Origin: Streptomyces sp. Ru72
GTDB taxonomy: Bacteria; Actinomycetota; Actinomycetes; Streptomycetales; Streptomycetaceae
Length of the DNA stretch: 64,000 bases
Direction: 5' to 3'
Assembly (NCBI RefSeq): GCF_002920635.1
Contig: NZ_PQSR01000025.1
Location: forward strand, 1-64,000
Below the pieces are notes generated by a model. That model ran no database searches. It saw only the letters and a list, made by a program, of their open reading frames with translations, and had not been told where the DNA came from. The stretch's first letter is position 1, and every line of letters begins with the position of its first letter. Positions 19,111 through 29,522 of the stretch are shown piece after piece. Made by a program: the position numbers and the translations under genes.

Positions 19111-20464
19111 GACCGTCCCTCGGTGCCGCTCAGGGCGCCCACCCCCGTGCGCTGCCGGTCCGCCTCGCGCCACAGCTCCGTCAGGGTCACGCCCCGGGGT
19201 ACGGGCACGGCGGTCCAGCCCGCCTCGCGCAGCAGCCGCAACCGCTCACCGCTCCGGTCCCCTGGGCCCGGCACATCGGTCGGTTCGCGTCCCCAGGCGT
19301 CGCTGTCCAGCACGAACGCGAGCGCGCCGCCGCTGCGCCCGCTCATCTTCGCGGCCATCGCGGTCTGCTCCTCGTCGAGATCGCCGAAGAACGCCACCAG
19401 CAGCCCCTCGTTCCCGCCGCGCAGCACGTCGTAGGCGCGCGACAGACCCGCGCCGTCCGAGTGGTCGATCACCGCGAGTGTGTCCATCATCAGCCCGGCC
19501 GCGTCCGCGGACTCCTGGCTCGCTCCCGCGAACCCGTCCGCACCCTCACCGGGCACCGAACTGCCCGTGTCGGTCAACAGCCGCACCGAGAAGCCCCGTT
19601 CGAGCATGTGCACCAGCGCGGACGCCGCGCCCGTCACCGCCCACTCGAAGGCCGAGTCCGGGCCCGCGCCCTGGAAGGCGATCGCCCGGGTGTCGAGCAG
19701 CACCGTGCACCGGGCCCGCTGCGGCTGCTCCTCCCGGCGCACCATCAGCTCGCCGTAGCGCGCGGTGGAGCGCCAGTGCACCCGGCGCAGGTCGTCGCCG
19801 TACCGGTACCCGCGCGGTATCACGTCGTCCTCGCCGGCCAGCGCCAGCGAGCGCTGCCGCCCGTCGCCGTACCCCTGCGCCTCGCCTGCGAACCTGACCG
19901 GCGGCAGCGGCTCCACGCGCGGGATGACCGTCAGGGTGTCGTACGTGGAGAAGGAGCGGCTCAGCTCGCACATCCCGAAGGGGTCGGTGAGCCGCAGCTG
20001 GAGCGGGCCAAGCGGGTACCGGCCGCGGAGGTCCGAGCGCACACGGTAGGACACCTCGCGGCGGCCGCCGGCCTCCACCCGGTCCAGGACGAACCGGGGG
20101 CGCGGCCCGAGGACGTAGGGAACCCGGTCCTGGAGCATCAGCAGCCCGGTGGGCAGCCGCGAGACGTTGTCCATCCGCAGATGGACCCGCGCCTCGGACC
20201 CGGCCGGCACCCGCGAGGGGGACAGACGACGGCTGCCCGCGACCCGGTAACGCGTGCGGTACAGCACGGTGGCGCACGCCAGGGGCAGTACCGCGAGCAG
20301 GATGCCCACCCGCAGCAGCTCGCTCTGGCCGAGGACGTAGGCGCAGATCGCGGCGGCCACACCGGCGGCCAGGAAGGACCGGCCGCGCGTGGTCAGCCCG
20401 GCGAGCGCGGTGCGCAGCCCGCCCCCGTCCTCCTCGGCGGTGCGAGCCGTCCCCCCGTGGGTCA

Positions 20465-20468
<4 letters not shown>
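19107..20468 (-). CDS. DUF58 (vWA-like) membrane protein
   Basis: A 453-aa protein. Two N-terminal membrane segments (about 33-75) are followed by a beta-rich part with DDVIPRGYRYGDDLRRVHWRS, the DUF58 signature, and a von Willebrand-like fold with CTVLLDTRAI. DUF58 proteins act with MoxR ATPases as a chaperone-like pair. The gene starts GTG at 20468 (GTGA with the moxR stop) or ATG at 20465; both keep translational coupling. It overlaps the transglutaminase gene downstream. Confidence 0.92.
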
Positions 20469-21493
<1,025 letters not shown>

Positions 21494-21640
21494 CCGGCCC
21501 TCCTCGGCCCGTTCTTTCTCCGGGCCGACGCTCTGCTGTGCGGACCGGCCCACCCCGAATCACGGACACCACGCGTGAGAAGTTCCGCGTGACGCCACAA
21601 CCCGCAATCTTGCCGCCGTTACCGATTCGTGTCACTCGCC

Positions 21641-21649
21641 TGTGGATAA
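21641..21649 (-). promoter_or_regulatory. Single DnaA-box-like 9-mer
   Basis: The minus strand reads TTATCCACA, a perfect classical DnaA box, in the 282-bp gap between moxR and the carbonic anhydrase gene. It is isolated. Otherwise this gap shows only the moxR upstream region. Confidence 0.25.
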
Positions 21650-21775
21650 CTGGCCGCGATATGTCGGCCTTACGGGCTTTTTAGCGCACCAAGGCCGGGA
21701 TCTTTGTCCGAATGGACTTTTCTCGGTGGCCCGCTGACGGCGGGTGGAGTACGGGGTGGGGCCGGGAACGTGCCG

Positions 21776-22318
21776 TTACGCCGGATCGATCTCCCGCAGC
21801 CGGCCCGTCTTCACGTCGAACACGAAACCGCGCACGTCGTCCGTGTGCACCAGGAACGGCGAGGTGCGCACCCGCTGCATCGACTGCCGCACGTCCTGAT
21901 CGACGTCGCGGAACGCCTCGACCGCCCAGGAGGGGCGCTGGCCGACCTCCATCTCGAGATCGTGCCGGAACTCCTCGGTCAGCGACTCCAGGCCGCAGCC
22001 CGTGTGGTGGATGAGCACCACGCTGCGGGTGCCGAGCGCCCGCTGGCTGATGGTGAGGGAGCGGATCACGTCGTCGGTGACCACGCCGCCCGCGTTGCGG
22101 ATGGTGTGACAGTCGCCCAGCTTCAGGCCGAGCGCGGCATGCAGGTCCAGGCGTGCGTCCATGCAGGCCACGACGGCGACGCCGAGCACGGGACGGGCGT
22201 CCATCCCGGGATCGGCGAACGCCGTGGCGTAGCGCTGGTTGGCCTCGACGAGGCGATCGGTGACGGAGCCCACTATGGCGCCTTCGGGACCGGCGGGTAC
22301 GGATGCGGAAGTCGTCAT
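21776..22318 (-). CDS. Beta-class carbonic anhydrase
   Basis: Interconverts CO2 and bicarbonate. The 180-aa short beta-CA is of the Rv1284-like type. Zinc ligands are C52 in ACMDARLD, with the Asp54/Arg56 dyad, and H105 and C108 in IHHTGCG. Start choice is uncertain: ATG at 22318 (MTTSASVP), 22324 or 22339 are in frame with no clear Shine-Dalgarno. Residues after 20 are the conserved part. It is divergent from the dcw cluster. Confidence 0.93.
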   Translation of the reverse strand: MTTSASVPAGPEGAIVGSVTDRLVEANQRYATAFADPGMDARPVLGVAVVACMDARLDLHAALGLKLGDCHTIRNAGGVVTDDVIRSLTISQRALGTRSVVLIHHTGCGLESLTEEFRHDLEMEVGQRPSWAVEAFRDVDQDVRQSMQRVRTSPFLVHTDDVRGFVFDVKTGRLREIDPA

Positions 22319-22493
22319 ACCCATGACGTTACTGGTCATCGGCGATCTCGGCCCGCTGTGGACGGGGACAAAAAACGCCACCGTGGCATGGTGTGAGGTA
22401 ACCCACAGGCGACGGGAACATCCATCGGACGGGTGCATCCTTTCGAATCCTTCCGTCGTGGCGGGCCGGTGGCGCCACACGCAGGCCCGTTGA

Positions 22494-22521
22494 TTGACCG
22501 CGGGACGGGGTGGACTAAAGT
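22494..22521 (+). promoter_or_regulatory. Promoter of the dcw cluster (rsmH)
   Basis: TTGACC (22494-22499), a 16-base spacer and TAAAGT (22516-22521) form a near-consensus vegetative promoter about 210 bases before rsmH. The 416-bp gap (22319-22734) holds no mraZ gene and no other clear ORF. The long leader could be regulatory, but I see no known RNA element. Confidence 0.65.
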
Positions 22522-22734
22522 GACGCGAAGCGGGAGGCGAGACGCTCTCCCCGCCACTGTTCACCCCGGAGACGCCGGCGGACGCCGACGACTCCCCGCG
22601 TGCGCGGCGCGTACGTACGGCTCGGCCTCCTCCCGCTCCCGGTCGGCTGACGCTTCCGGCGCCGGCAGGCCGCCTTGTGAGCGGGCGGGGACCCGGCGGT
22701 GCGACGCGGGCCGCGCCGGATCTGAGAGGCCCCC

Positions 22735-23691
22735 TTGTCCCAGAGTCGACACGTGCCCGTCATGCTCCGGCAGTGCCTGGACATGCTGGCCCCGGCCCTC
22801 GCCGAACCGGGGGCCGTCGTCGTCGACTGCACCCTCGGGCTCGGCGGCCACAGCGAGGCGCTGCTGACGCGGTTCCCCGAGGCCCGGCTCATCGGGCTGG
22901 ACCGGGACAAGGAGGCGCTGCGCCTGTCCGGGGAGCGCCTCACCCCCTTCGGCGACCGCGCCACGCTGGTGCACGCGGTCTACGACGAACTGCCCGACGT
23001 GCTCGCCCGGCTGGGTGTTCCGCGCGTCCAGGGCGTGCTCTTCGACCTCGGCGTCTCCTCCATGCAACTCGACGAGGCGGAGCGCGGCTTCGCCTACGCC
23101 CAGGACGCCCCGCTCGACATGCGCATGGACCAGACGACGGGCATCAGCGCCGCCGAGGTCCTCAACACCTACCCGGCCGGCGACCTGGTGCGGATCCTGA
23201 GGACGTACGGCGAGGAGAAGCAGGCCAAGCGGATCGTGTCCGCGATCGTGCGCGAGCGCGAGAAGGAGCCGTTCACCAACAGCGCGCGGCTCGTGGAGCT
23301 GATCCGCGACGCGCTCCCGCAGGCGGCCAAGCGCACCGGCGGCAATCCGGCCAAGCGCACCTTCCAGGCACTGCGCATCGAGGTCAACGGCGAGCTCGCC
23401 GTCCTGGAACGGGCCATCCCCGCGGCCGTCAGGGCGCTGTCCGTCGGCGGCCGGATCGCCGTCCTGTCCTACCACTCGCTCGAGGACCGCCTGGTCAAGC
23501 AGGTCTTCGCGGCGGGTGCGGCGAGCACCGCGCCCCCCGGGCTGCCGGTCGTCCCCGAGCGCTACCAGCCCCGGCTCAAGCTCCTCACCCGCGGTGCCGA
23601 ACTTCCCACCGAGGAGGAGATCGCCGAGAACCGCCGGGCGGCCCCGGCGCGTCTGCGTGGTGCCGAGCGCGTCCGCGAGGACGTCGAGTGA
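22735..23691 (+). CDS. rsmH: 16S rRNA m4C1402 methyltransferase RsmH (MraW)
   Basis: N4-methylates C1402 in the decoding centre of 16S rRNA. It is the first gene of the division and cell wall cluster. The 318-aa protein has [13 protein letters not shown], motif [30 protein letters not shown], and the C-terminal [19 protein letters not shown] motif ([12 protein letters not shown]). The start appears to be TTG at 22735 with GAGAGG 5 bases upstream; the next candidate would remove the conserved HVPVM. The stop overlaps the first mini-ORF of the relay before ftsL. No mraZ precedes it. Confidence 0.95.
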   Translation: MSQSRHVPVMLRQCLDMLAPALAEPGAVVVDCTLGLGGHSEALLTRFPEARLIGLDRDKEALRLSGERLTPFGDRATLVHAVYDELPDVLARLGVPRVQGVLFDLGVSSMQLDEAERGFAYAQDAPLDMRMDQTTGISAAEVLNTYPAGDLVRILRTYGEEKQAKRIVSAIVREREKEPFTNSARLVELIRDALPQAAKRTGGNPAKRTFQALRIEVNGELAVLERAIPAAVRALSVGGRIAVLSYHSLEDRLVKQVFAAGAASTAPPGLPVVPERYQPRLKLLTRGAELPTEEEIAENRRAAPARLRGAERVREDVE

Positions 23692-23801
23692 GCCAGGGCA
23701 CCGAGTGAGCCGTACGACAACCGAGTGAGGCGCACGAAAGGGGTGGGCGAGTGAGCAGGAGACGCGAGGAGGGTGTGGAAGCGCGGCGGGAGGGCGTGTG
23801 A
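23688..23801 (+). other. Relay of four mini-ORFs joined by GTGA overlaps
   Basis: Between rsmH and ftsL every stop overlaps a new start: rsmH TGA with GTG 23688; VSQGTE, 6 codons (23688-23708); VSRTTE, 6 codons (23705-23728); VRRTKGVGE, 9 codons (23725-23754); VSRRREEGVEARREGV, 16 codons (23751-23801). The last TGA overlaps the ftsL GTG at 23798. The first four junctions share the motif CGAGTGAG. GAGGAGG and GGAGGG occur only inside the last mini-ORF. Ribosomes ending rsmH could step through to ftsL by repeated reinitiation (inference). Confidence 0.5.
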
Positions 23802-24388
23802 GCGGCAAACCCGAACTCAGGGGCCGGGCAGCCCGGCTCGCCCGGCTGATCCCCGCCGGCGGCAGCCGTGCCGCCCGTACCCCGTTCGTGCTGCTCGTCG
23901 TCCTGCTGCTCGGCGGCGGCCTCATCGCGCTTCTGATGCTCAACTCCGCGCTCAGCGAGGGCGCGTTCAAGCTCGACGACCTGCAACGGCAGACCAAGAG
24001 CCTCACCGACGAGGAACAGGCCCTCCAGCGGGACGTGGACGCCTACTCCGCGCCCGAGGCGCTGCAGCGCCGGGCCCGCGAACTCGGCATGGTTCCCGGC
24101 GGCGATCCCGTCTTCCTGAACCCCGACGGCACCGTCAAGGGCGTTCCCGTGCCCGCTGGCCAGCAGGCCTCGGCGAGCACCGCCGCAGTGCGCCCGCCCG
24201 AGGCGCTCGGCACCGGCTCCAGCCCTGCGGCACCGCCGTCGCCGGCCCGCTCCGCCCGTCCGGCGGCCACCCGCTCGGCTGCGTCCCCGACTCCGGCGGC
24301 CGGCTTGGCCGCGTCCCCGACTCCGGCGGCCGGCTCGGCCGCGTCCCCGACCCAGCCCGTACACCCCTCCCCGACCCCCGGCAGGTGA
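23798..24388 (+). CDS. ftsL: Divisome protein FtsL
   Basis: Bitopic divisome protein that works with FtsB/DivIC and FtsQ to activate FtsW-FtsI. The 196-aa protein has a basic cytoplasmic N-terminus and one membrane segment (about 29-49). A coiled-coil follows (LDDLQRQTKSLTDEEQALQRDVDAY), then the FtsL-type LQRRARELGM (about 88-97). The C-terminal third is a Pro/Ala/Ser tail with a tandem repeat, absent from most FtsL proteins. GTG at 23798 overlaps the stop of the preceding mini-ORF. Its own TGA overlaps the ftsI GTG. Confidence 0.93.
   Translation: MSGKPELRGRAARLARLIPAGGSRAARTPFVLLVVLLLGGGLIALLMLNSALSEGAFKLDDLQRQTKSLTDEEQALQRDVDAYSAPEALQRRARELGMVPGGDPVFLNPDGTVKGVPVPAGQQASASTAAVRPPEALGTGSSPAAPPSPARSARPAATRSAASPTPAAGLAASPTPAAGSAASPTQPVHPSPTPGR
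24281..24351 (+). repeat. 30-bp tandem repeat in the ftsL tail
   Basis: Two copies of a 30-bp unit (24281-24310, 24311-24340), differing at one base, and 11 bases of a third. They encode the decapeptide ASPTPAAGLA/ASPTPAAGSA. Unit number probably varies between strains (inference). Confidence 0.8.
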
Positions 24389-26346
24389 CGGAAGTGTCCG
24401 ACAGGGAACCGCCGCGCCGTCGCGTGCCCGGCCCCGCCCGGCCCGTGCGTCCCGACGCCCGACGTCGCCCGGGCCCCGGCGCCCGCCCGGCACGCCGCCC
24501 GGCCCCGGGCCGCCGCCCCGCCCCGCGCACCATCCGGCTCGGCAGCCCCCGCCCCCGGCTGCGCCTGATCGGCCTCGCACTGACCCTGGTGATGACCGCC
24601 TTCGTCGTTCGGCTGCTCCAGGTGCAGGCCGTGGACGCCAGCGCGTACACCGCCAAGGCGGACCAGAACCGCTACGTCGGCCGTACCCTGGCCGCCGTCC
24701 GGGGCGAGATCACCGACCGCAACGGCGTCGAACTGGCGAGCAGCGTGGACGCGTACGACATCACGGCCGACCCGACGCTCTTCACGCCCAAGGCCACCAA
24801 GGTTGCGGACGCCCCCGAGCAGGCCGCCGCGCTGCTCGCGCCGATCATCGGCCAGGACACCGCCGAGGTCGCCAGGAAGCTCAGGACCCCGGACACCCAG
24901 TACGTGCTGCTCGCCCACCGCCAGACCCCTCAGGTGTGGAACCAGATCAAGGATCTGAAGAACACCCTCGCCGCCAAGGCGAGAACGGACCCGAACACGG
25001 CCAACGTCCTGGCCGGAGTCCTCGCCGAGCCCACCAACAAGCGCGTCTACCCCAACGGCGACCTCGCCGCCGGGGTACTCGGCTGGGTGAACGCCGACGG
25101 AAAAGGCGCCGGCGGCATCGAGCAGCAGCTGAACCAGGAGCTGGCCGGCAAGGACGGCAAGATCCGCTACGCCCAGTCCGGCGGCCGTCTGGTGCCGACC
25201 GCGGGCTCTGCCGAGACACCCGCCGTGGCCGGTTCCGACGTCGAACTGACCCTCGACCGGGACATCCAGTGGGCCGCCCAGAGCGCCATCGCCGACCAGG
25301 TGAAGAAGTCCGGGGCGGACCGCGGGTACGTCGTGGTGCAGGACACCCGGACCGGTCAGATCCTGGCCCTCGCCAACGTGCCCGGCTTCGACCCCAACGA
25401 CCTCGCGCACGCCAACGCGGCGGCCCTCGGCAACGCCGCCCTGCAGGACGCGTACGAGCCCGGCTCCACCGCCAAGGTCATGACCATGGCGGCCGTGCTC
25501 CAGGAGAACGCCGCGACCCCGCTGACCCACGTCACCGTGCCCAACCGGCTGCACCGCGGCGACCGGCTCTTCGCGGACGACGTCGACCACAAGACCTGGT
25601 ACCTGACCCTCAACGGCGTCCTCGCCAAGTCCAGCAACATCGGCACCATCCTGGCGGCCGGACAGCTGGGCAGGACGCAGCCGCAGGCCAACCAGGTCCT
25701 GTACTCCTACCTGCGCAAATTCGGCATCGGCCGCCCCACCGGGCTCGACTTCCCGGGTGAGACCGCCGGCATCCTCGCGCCGCCCGGCAAGTGGTCGACC
25801 TCCCAGCAGTACACGATTCCCTTCGGCCAGGGTGTGTCGATCAACGCCGTGCAGGCCGCGTCCGTCTACTCGACCATCGCCAACGGCGGCGTGCGCGTCG
25901 AGCCCACCCTGGTGCGCGGCACGAAGGGCCCGGACGGCCGCTTCACGCCGGCCCCACAGCCCGAGAAGACCAGGGTCGTCAGCGACAAGACGGCGAAGAC
26001 GCTCGCCCAGATGCTGGAGGCCGTGGTGGACGACGGGCAGGGAACCGGCAACAAGGCGCGTATCCCCGGCTACCGGGTCGCGGGCAAGACGGGTACGGCC
26101 AACCGCGTGGATCCGGCCACCGGCAGGTACCGCGGCTACACGTCCTCCTTCGCCGGCTTCGCCCCCGCGGACAACCCGCGCGTGACCGTCTACTGCGCGA
26201 TCCAGAACGCCACCAAGGGCAGCTACTTCGGCGGCGACATCTGTGGCCCCGTCTTCAAGCAGGTGATGGAGTTCGCCCTGAAGACCCTCCAGGTCCCGCC
26301 GACCGGAGCCGCCCCGGCGAACCTGCCCGTCACGTTCACGCCATGA
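24385..26346 (+). CDS. ftsI: Septal peptidoglycan transpeptidase FtsI (PBP3)
   Basis: Class B penicillin-binding protein that crosslinks septal peptidoglycan with FtsW. The 653-aa protein has a long Arg/Pro-rich cytoplasmic N-terminus (1-55), one membrane segment (about 56-78) and a dimerisation/pedestal domain with RGEITDRNGVELA. The transpeptidase domain carries active-site Ser361 in GSTAK, SSN in LAKSSNIGT, and K568-T-G in AGKTGTANR. GTG at 24385 overlaps the ftsL stop; GTG at 24394 is an alternative. Sporulation septation in Streptomyces depends on it, while vegetative growth does not (family knowledge). Confidence 0.95.
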   Translation: MTEVSDREPPRRRVPGPARPVRPDARRRPGPGARPARRPAPGRRPAPRTIRLGSPRPRLRLIGLALTLVMTAFVVRLLQVQAVDASAYTAKADQNRYVGRTLAAVRGEITDRNGVELASSVDAYDITADPTLFTPKATKVADAPEQAAALLAPIIGQDTAEVARKLRTPDTQYVLLAHRQTPQVWNQIKDLKNTLAAKARTDPNTANVLAGVLAEPTNKRVYPNGDLAAGVLGWVNADGKGAGGIEQQLNQELAGKDGKIRYAQSGGRLVPTAGSAETPAVAGSDVELTLDRDIQWAAQSAIADQVKKSGADRGYVVVQDTRTGQILALANVPGFDPNDLAHANAAALGNAALQDAYEPGSTAKVMTMAAVLQENAATPLTHVTVPNRLHRGDRLFADDVDHKTWYLTLNGVLAKSSNIGTILAAGQLGRTQPQANQVLYSYLRKFGIGRPTGLDFPGETAGILAPPGKWSTSQQYTIPFGQGVSINAVQAASVYSTIANGGVRVEPTLVRGTKGPDGRFTPAPQPEKTRVVSDKTAKTLAQMLEAVVDDGQGTGNKARIPGYRVAGKTGTANRVDPATGRYRGYTSSFAGFAPADNPRVTVYCAIQNATKGSYFGGDICGPVFKQVMEFALKTLQVPPTGAAPANLPVTFTP

Positions 26347-26581
26347 TCAGCTCCACGAAGCACTACGGGAAAGACCGACCAGGAACCAGCTCGTGACAAC
26401 GAACACTCCCGATCCCGGGAACCACGCCCCGCCCTCGCCCTCGCCCACCCGTCTCCCACCACCGCCCTTGTCGGACCGCGCTTCGCACGGGCTCCCTTTT
26501 CGCCCCCCGAGGGGTGCGCCCGGTACGCTCACCGCCGTGCCACACGCTGATCAGTCCCCCACCACTCAGAAGGGCGCTTCC

Positions 26582-28102
26582 GTGACATATCCGGGACCGC
26601 CCAGGCCGCACCAGGTCTCCGCCACACCCCTCGCGGAGCTCGCCGGCCAGCTGGGTGTCGCCGCCCCGGAGGTCGCCGCCGAGGTCACGGGCATCACCCA
26701 CGACTCGCGCGCCGTCCGCCCCGGCGACCTGTACGCCGCCCTGCCCGGCGCCCGAGCGCACGGCGCCGACTTCGTCACCCAGGCCGCCGGACTCGGTGCG
26801 GTCGCCGTGCTGACCGACCCGACGGGCGCCGAGCGGGCCGCCGCGACCGGCCTGCCGGTACTGGTGGTCGACAACCCCCGCGCACGGATGGGCGAGCTGG
26901 CGGCCACGATCTACGGCCACCCCGGCCGTGACCTGCTCCAGATCGGCATCACCGGCACCTCCGGGAAGACCACCACCGCCTACCTGGTCGAGGGCGGCCT
27001 GAAGACGGTCCGCTCCACCGGACTGATCGGCACCGTCGAGATGCGCATCGGCGAGACCCGCATCAAGTCCGAGCGCACCACCCCCGAGGCCACCGACCTG
27101 CAGGCCCTGTTCGCGGTCATGCGCGAGCGCGGGGTCGAGGCCGTCGCCATGGAGGTCTCCAGCCACGCGCTGGTTCTCGGCCGCGTCGACGGCTGCGTGT
27201 TCGACGTCGCCGTCTTCACCAACCTCAGCCCGGAACACATGGAGTTCCACTCCGACATGGAGGACTACTACCGGGCGAAGGCGCAGCTGTTCACCGAGAA
27301 ACGCAGCAGGCTCGGCGTGGTCAACCTCGATGACGAGTACGGCCGCAGGCTCGCCAAGGAGGCGGGGGTCCCGGTCGTCACGTACTCCGCCGAGGGCCAC
27401 CCGGATGCCGACTGGCATGCCGAGGACGTCCACATCGGGCCGCTTGACTCCACGTTCACCGTGATCGGCCCCAAGGAGCAGCGGATCGCCGCCAGGTCGC
27501 CGCTGCCGGGCCCGTTCAACGTGGCGAACACCCTCGCCGCGATCGTCGCCCTCGCCGAGGCCGGGCTCGACCCGCAGACCGCCGCCGACGGCGTCGCCGC
27601 CGTGCCGGGCGTCCCCGGGCGCTTGGAACGCGTCGACGCCGGGCAGCCCTACCTCGCGGTCGTGGACTACGCCCACAAGACAGACGCCGTCGAATCGGTG
27701 CTGCGCGCCCTGCGCAAGGTCACCGAGGGCAGGCTGCACGTCGTCATCGGCTGCGGCGGCGACCGTGACACCACCAAGCGCGCCCCGATGGGCGCCGCCG
27801 CGGCCCGGCTCGCCGACACCGCCGTACTGACCTCCGACAACCCCCGCTCCGAGGACCCCCTCGCGATCCTCGCCACCATGCTCCAGGGAGCCGCGTCCGT
27901 GCCCGCGCACGAGCGCGGCGAGGTCCAGGTCTTCGAGGACCGGGCCGCCGCCATCGAAGCCGCCGTCGCCCGCGCGCGGCCCGGGGACACCGTGCTCGTC
28001 GCGGGCAAGGGCCACGAACAGGGCCAGGACATCGCCGGAGTGGTCCGTCCCTTCGACGACCGCCAGGTGCTTCGCGAAGCTATCCAGAAGACCCAGGGAT
28101 GA
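26582..28102 (+). CDS. murE: UDP-MurNAc-tripeptide (DAP-adding) ligase MurE
   Basis: Adds diaminopimelate to UDP-MurNAc-Ala-Glu. It has ATP motif GITGTSGKTTTAYL, carbamyl-Lys region and the DAP-recognition motif DNPRSEDP. The core gives 506 aa from GTG 26582 (VTYPGPPRPHQ), which has GAAGGG 8 bases upstream. The frame stays open to GTG 26393 (569 aa, 46 bases after ftsI) with AGGA upstream. That extension has a lower GC3, about 75%, and is Pro-rich, so I prefer the shorter form; GTG 26537 is a third option. It is followed by murF after 4 bases. Confidence 0.93.
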   Translation: MTYPGPPRPHQVSATPLAELAGQLGVAAPEVAAEVTGITHDSRAVRPGDLYAALPGARAHGADFVTQAAGLGAVAVLTDPTGAERAAATGLPVLVVDNPRARMGELAATIYGHPGRDLLQIGITGTSGKTTTAYLVEGGLKTVRSTGLIGTVEMRIGETRIKSERTTPEATDLQALFAVMRERGVEAVAMEVSSHALVLGRVDGCVFDVAVFTNLSPEHMEFHSDMEDYYRAKAQLFTEKRSRLGVVNLDDEYGRRLAKEAGVPVVTYSAEGHPDADWHAEDVHIGPLDSTFTVIGPKEQRIAARSPLPGPFNVANTLAAIVALAEAGLDPQTAADGVAAVPGVPGRLERVDAGQPYLAVVDYAHKTDAVESVLRALRKVTEGRLHVVIGCGGDRDTTKRAPMGAAAARLADTAVLTSDNPRSEDPLAILATMLQGAASVPAHERGEVQVFEDRAAAIEAAVARARPGDTVLVAGKGHEQGQDIAGVVRPFDDRQVLREAIQKTQG

Positions 28103-28106
28103 ACTT

Positions 28107-29522
28107 GTGATCGCCCTCTCCCTCGCCGAGATCGCAGAAGTCGTCGGCGGGCAGACGCACGACATACCGGACCCGTCCGTCCAGGTCACCGGGCCGGTCG
28201 TCCGGGACTCCCGCGAGGTGGGGCCCGGTTGCCTCTTCGTCGCCTTCGTCGGCGAACGCGTGGACGGCCACGACTTCGCACAGGCGGCCGTCGAGGCCGG
28301 TTCCGCCGCCGTCCTGGCGTCGCGCCCCGTCGGCGTGCCCGCGATCGTCGTGGACGACGTCCAGGCCGCCCTCGGCGCCCTCGCGCGTCACGTCGTCTCA
28401 CGGCTGGGGGCGACCCTCGTGGCCCTCACCGGCTCCGCCGGCAAGACCAGCACCAAGGACCTCATCGCCCAGGTGCTGCAGCGCAAGGCGCCGACCGTGT
28501 TCACACCCGGTTCGCTCAACAACGAGATCGGGCTGCCGCTGACCGCCCTCAGCGCCACCGAGGACACCAGGTTCCTCGTCCTGGAGATGGGCGCCCGCGG
28601 CATCGGCCACATCCGCTACCTCACCGAGCTGACCCCGCCGAAGGTCGGTGTCGTGCTCAACGTCGGCTCCGCCCACATCGGCGAGTTCGGCGGCCGCGAA
28701 CAGATCGCGCAGGCGAAGGGCGAACTCGTCGAGAGCCTGCCCTCCTCGGACGCCGGCGGCATCGCGGTCCTCAACGCCGACGACCCGTACGTGCGTGCCA
28801 TGGCCTCCCGTACGAAGGCGAAGGTGATCCTTTTCGGAGAGTCCGACGAAGCGGACGTACGCGCCGAGAACGTGAGACTCACGGACAGCGGACAGCCCGC
28901 CTTCAGGCTTCACACACCCTCCGGTGCATCCGATGTGACCATGCGCCTGTACGGTGAGCACCACGTGTCGAACGCGCTCGCCGCGGCCGCCGTCGCCCAT
29001 GAGCTGGGCATGTCCGCAGACGAGATCGCCGTCGCGCTCTCCGAGGCGGGCTCCCTCTCCCGCTGGCGCATGGAGGTCACCGAGCGCCCTGACGGCGTGA
29101 CCATCGTCAACGACGCCTACAACGCCAACCCGGAGTCCATGAAGGCCGCCCTGCGCGCGCTGGCCGCCATGGGCCGGGGACGGCGGACCTGGGCGGTGCT
29201 CGGCAAGATGGCCGAGCTCGGGGACGAGGCGCTCGCCGAGCACGACGCTGTCGGACGGCTCGCCGTCCGGCTCAACGTCAGCAAGCTCGTCGCGGTCGGG
29301 GGCAGGGAAGCGTCCTGGCTGCAACTGGGCGCATATAACGAGGGTTCGTGGGGTGAGGAGTCGGTGCACGTGTCCGACGCACAGGCGGCGATCGACCTGT
29401 TGCGCAGCGAGTTGCGCCCGGGAGACGTCGTACTCGTGAAGGCGTCCCGGTCGGTCGGGCTCGAGAGCGTGGCGCAGGCGCTGCTCGAGACCGGTGCCGA
29501 GGGTGAGGTTGCCGCCCGATGA
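28107..29522 (+). CDS. murF: UDP-MurNAc-tripeptide D-Ala-D-Ala ligase MurF
   Basis: Adds D-Ala-D-Ala to complete the UDP-MurNAc-pentapeptide. The 471-aa protein has an N-terminal MurF domain ([10 protein letters not shown]), the ATP motif [13 protein letters not shown] (about 112-124), [12 protein letters not shown], and [11 protein letters not shown] in the C-terminal part. The GTG start is 4 bases after the murE stop. The stop region overlaps mraY (ATGATG). It is part of the co-directional dcw operon. Confidence 0.96.
   Translation: MIALSLAEIAEVVGGQTHDIPDPSVQVTGPVVRDSREVGPGCLFVAFVGERVDGHDFAQAAVEAGSAAVLASRPVGVPAIVVDDVQAALGALARHVVSRLGATLVALTGSAGKTSTKDLIAQVLQRKAPTVFTPGSLNNEIGLPLTALSATEDTRFLVLEMGARGIGHIRYLTELTPPKVGVVLNVGSAHIGEFGGREQIAQAKGELVESLPSSDAGGIAVLNADDPYVRAMASRTKAKVILFGESDEADVRAENVRLTDSGQPAFRLHTPSGASDVTMRLYGEHHVSNALAAAAVAHELGMSADEIAVALSEAGSLSRWRMEVTERPDGVTIVNDAYNANPESMKAALRALAAMGRGRRTWAVLGKMAELGDEALAEHDAVGRLAVRLNVSKLVAVGGREASWLQLGAYNEGSWGEESVHVSDAQAAIDLLRSELRPGDVVLVKASRSVGLESVAQALLETGAEGEVAAR

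Noticed and set aside
22319..22734. mraZ gene ahead of rsmH
   Set aside because: No frame in this gap encodes an MraZ-like protein, and no GTGGG box series is seen.
26393..26581. 63-codon N-terminal extension of MurE
   Set aside because: GC3 is lower, about 75%, and Pro-rich without MurE features; kept only as an alternative start.
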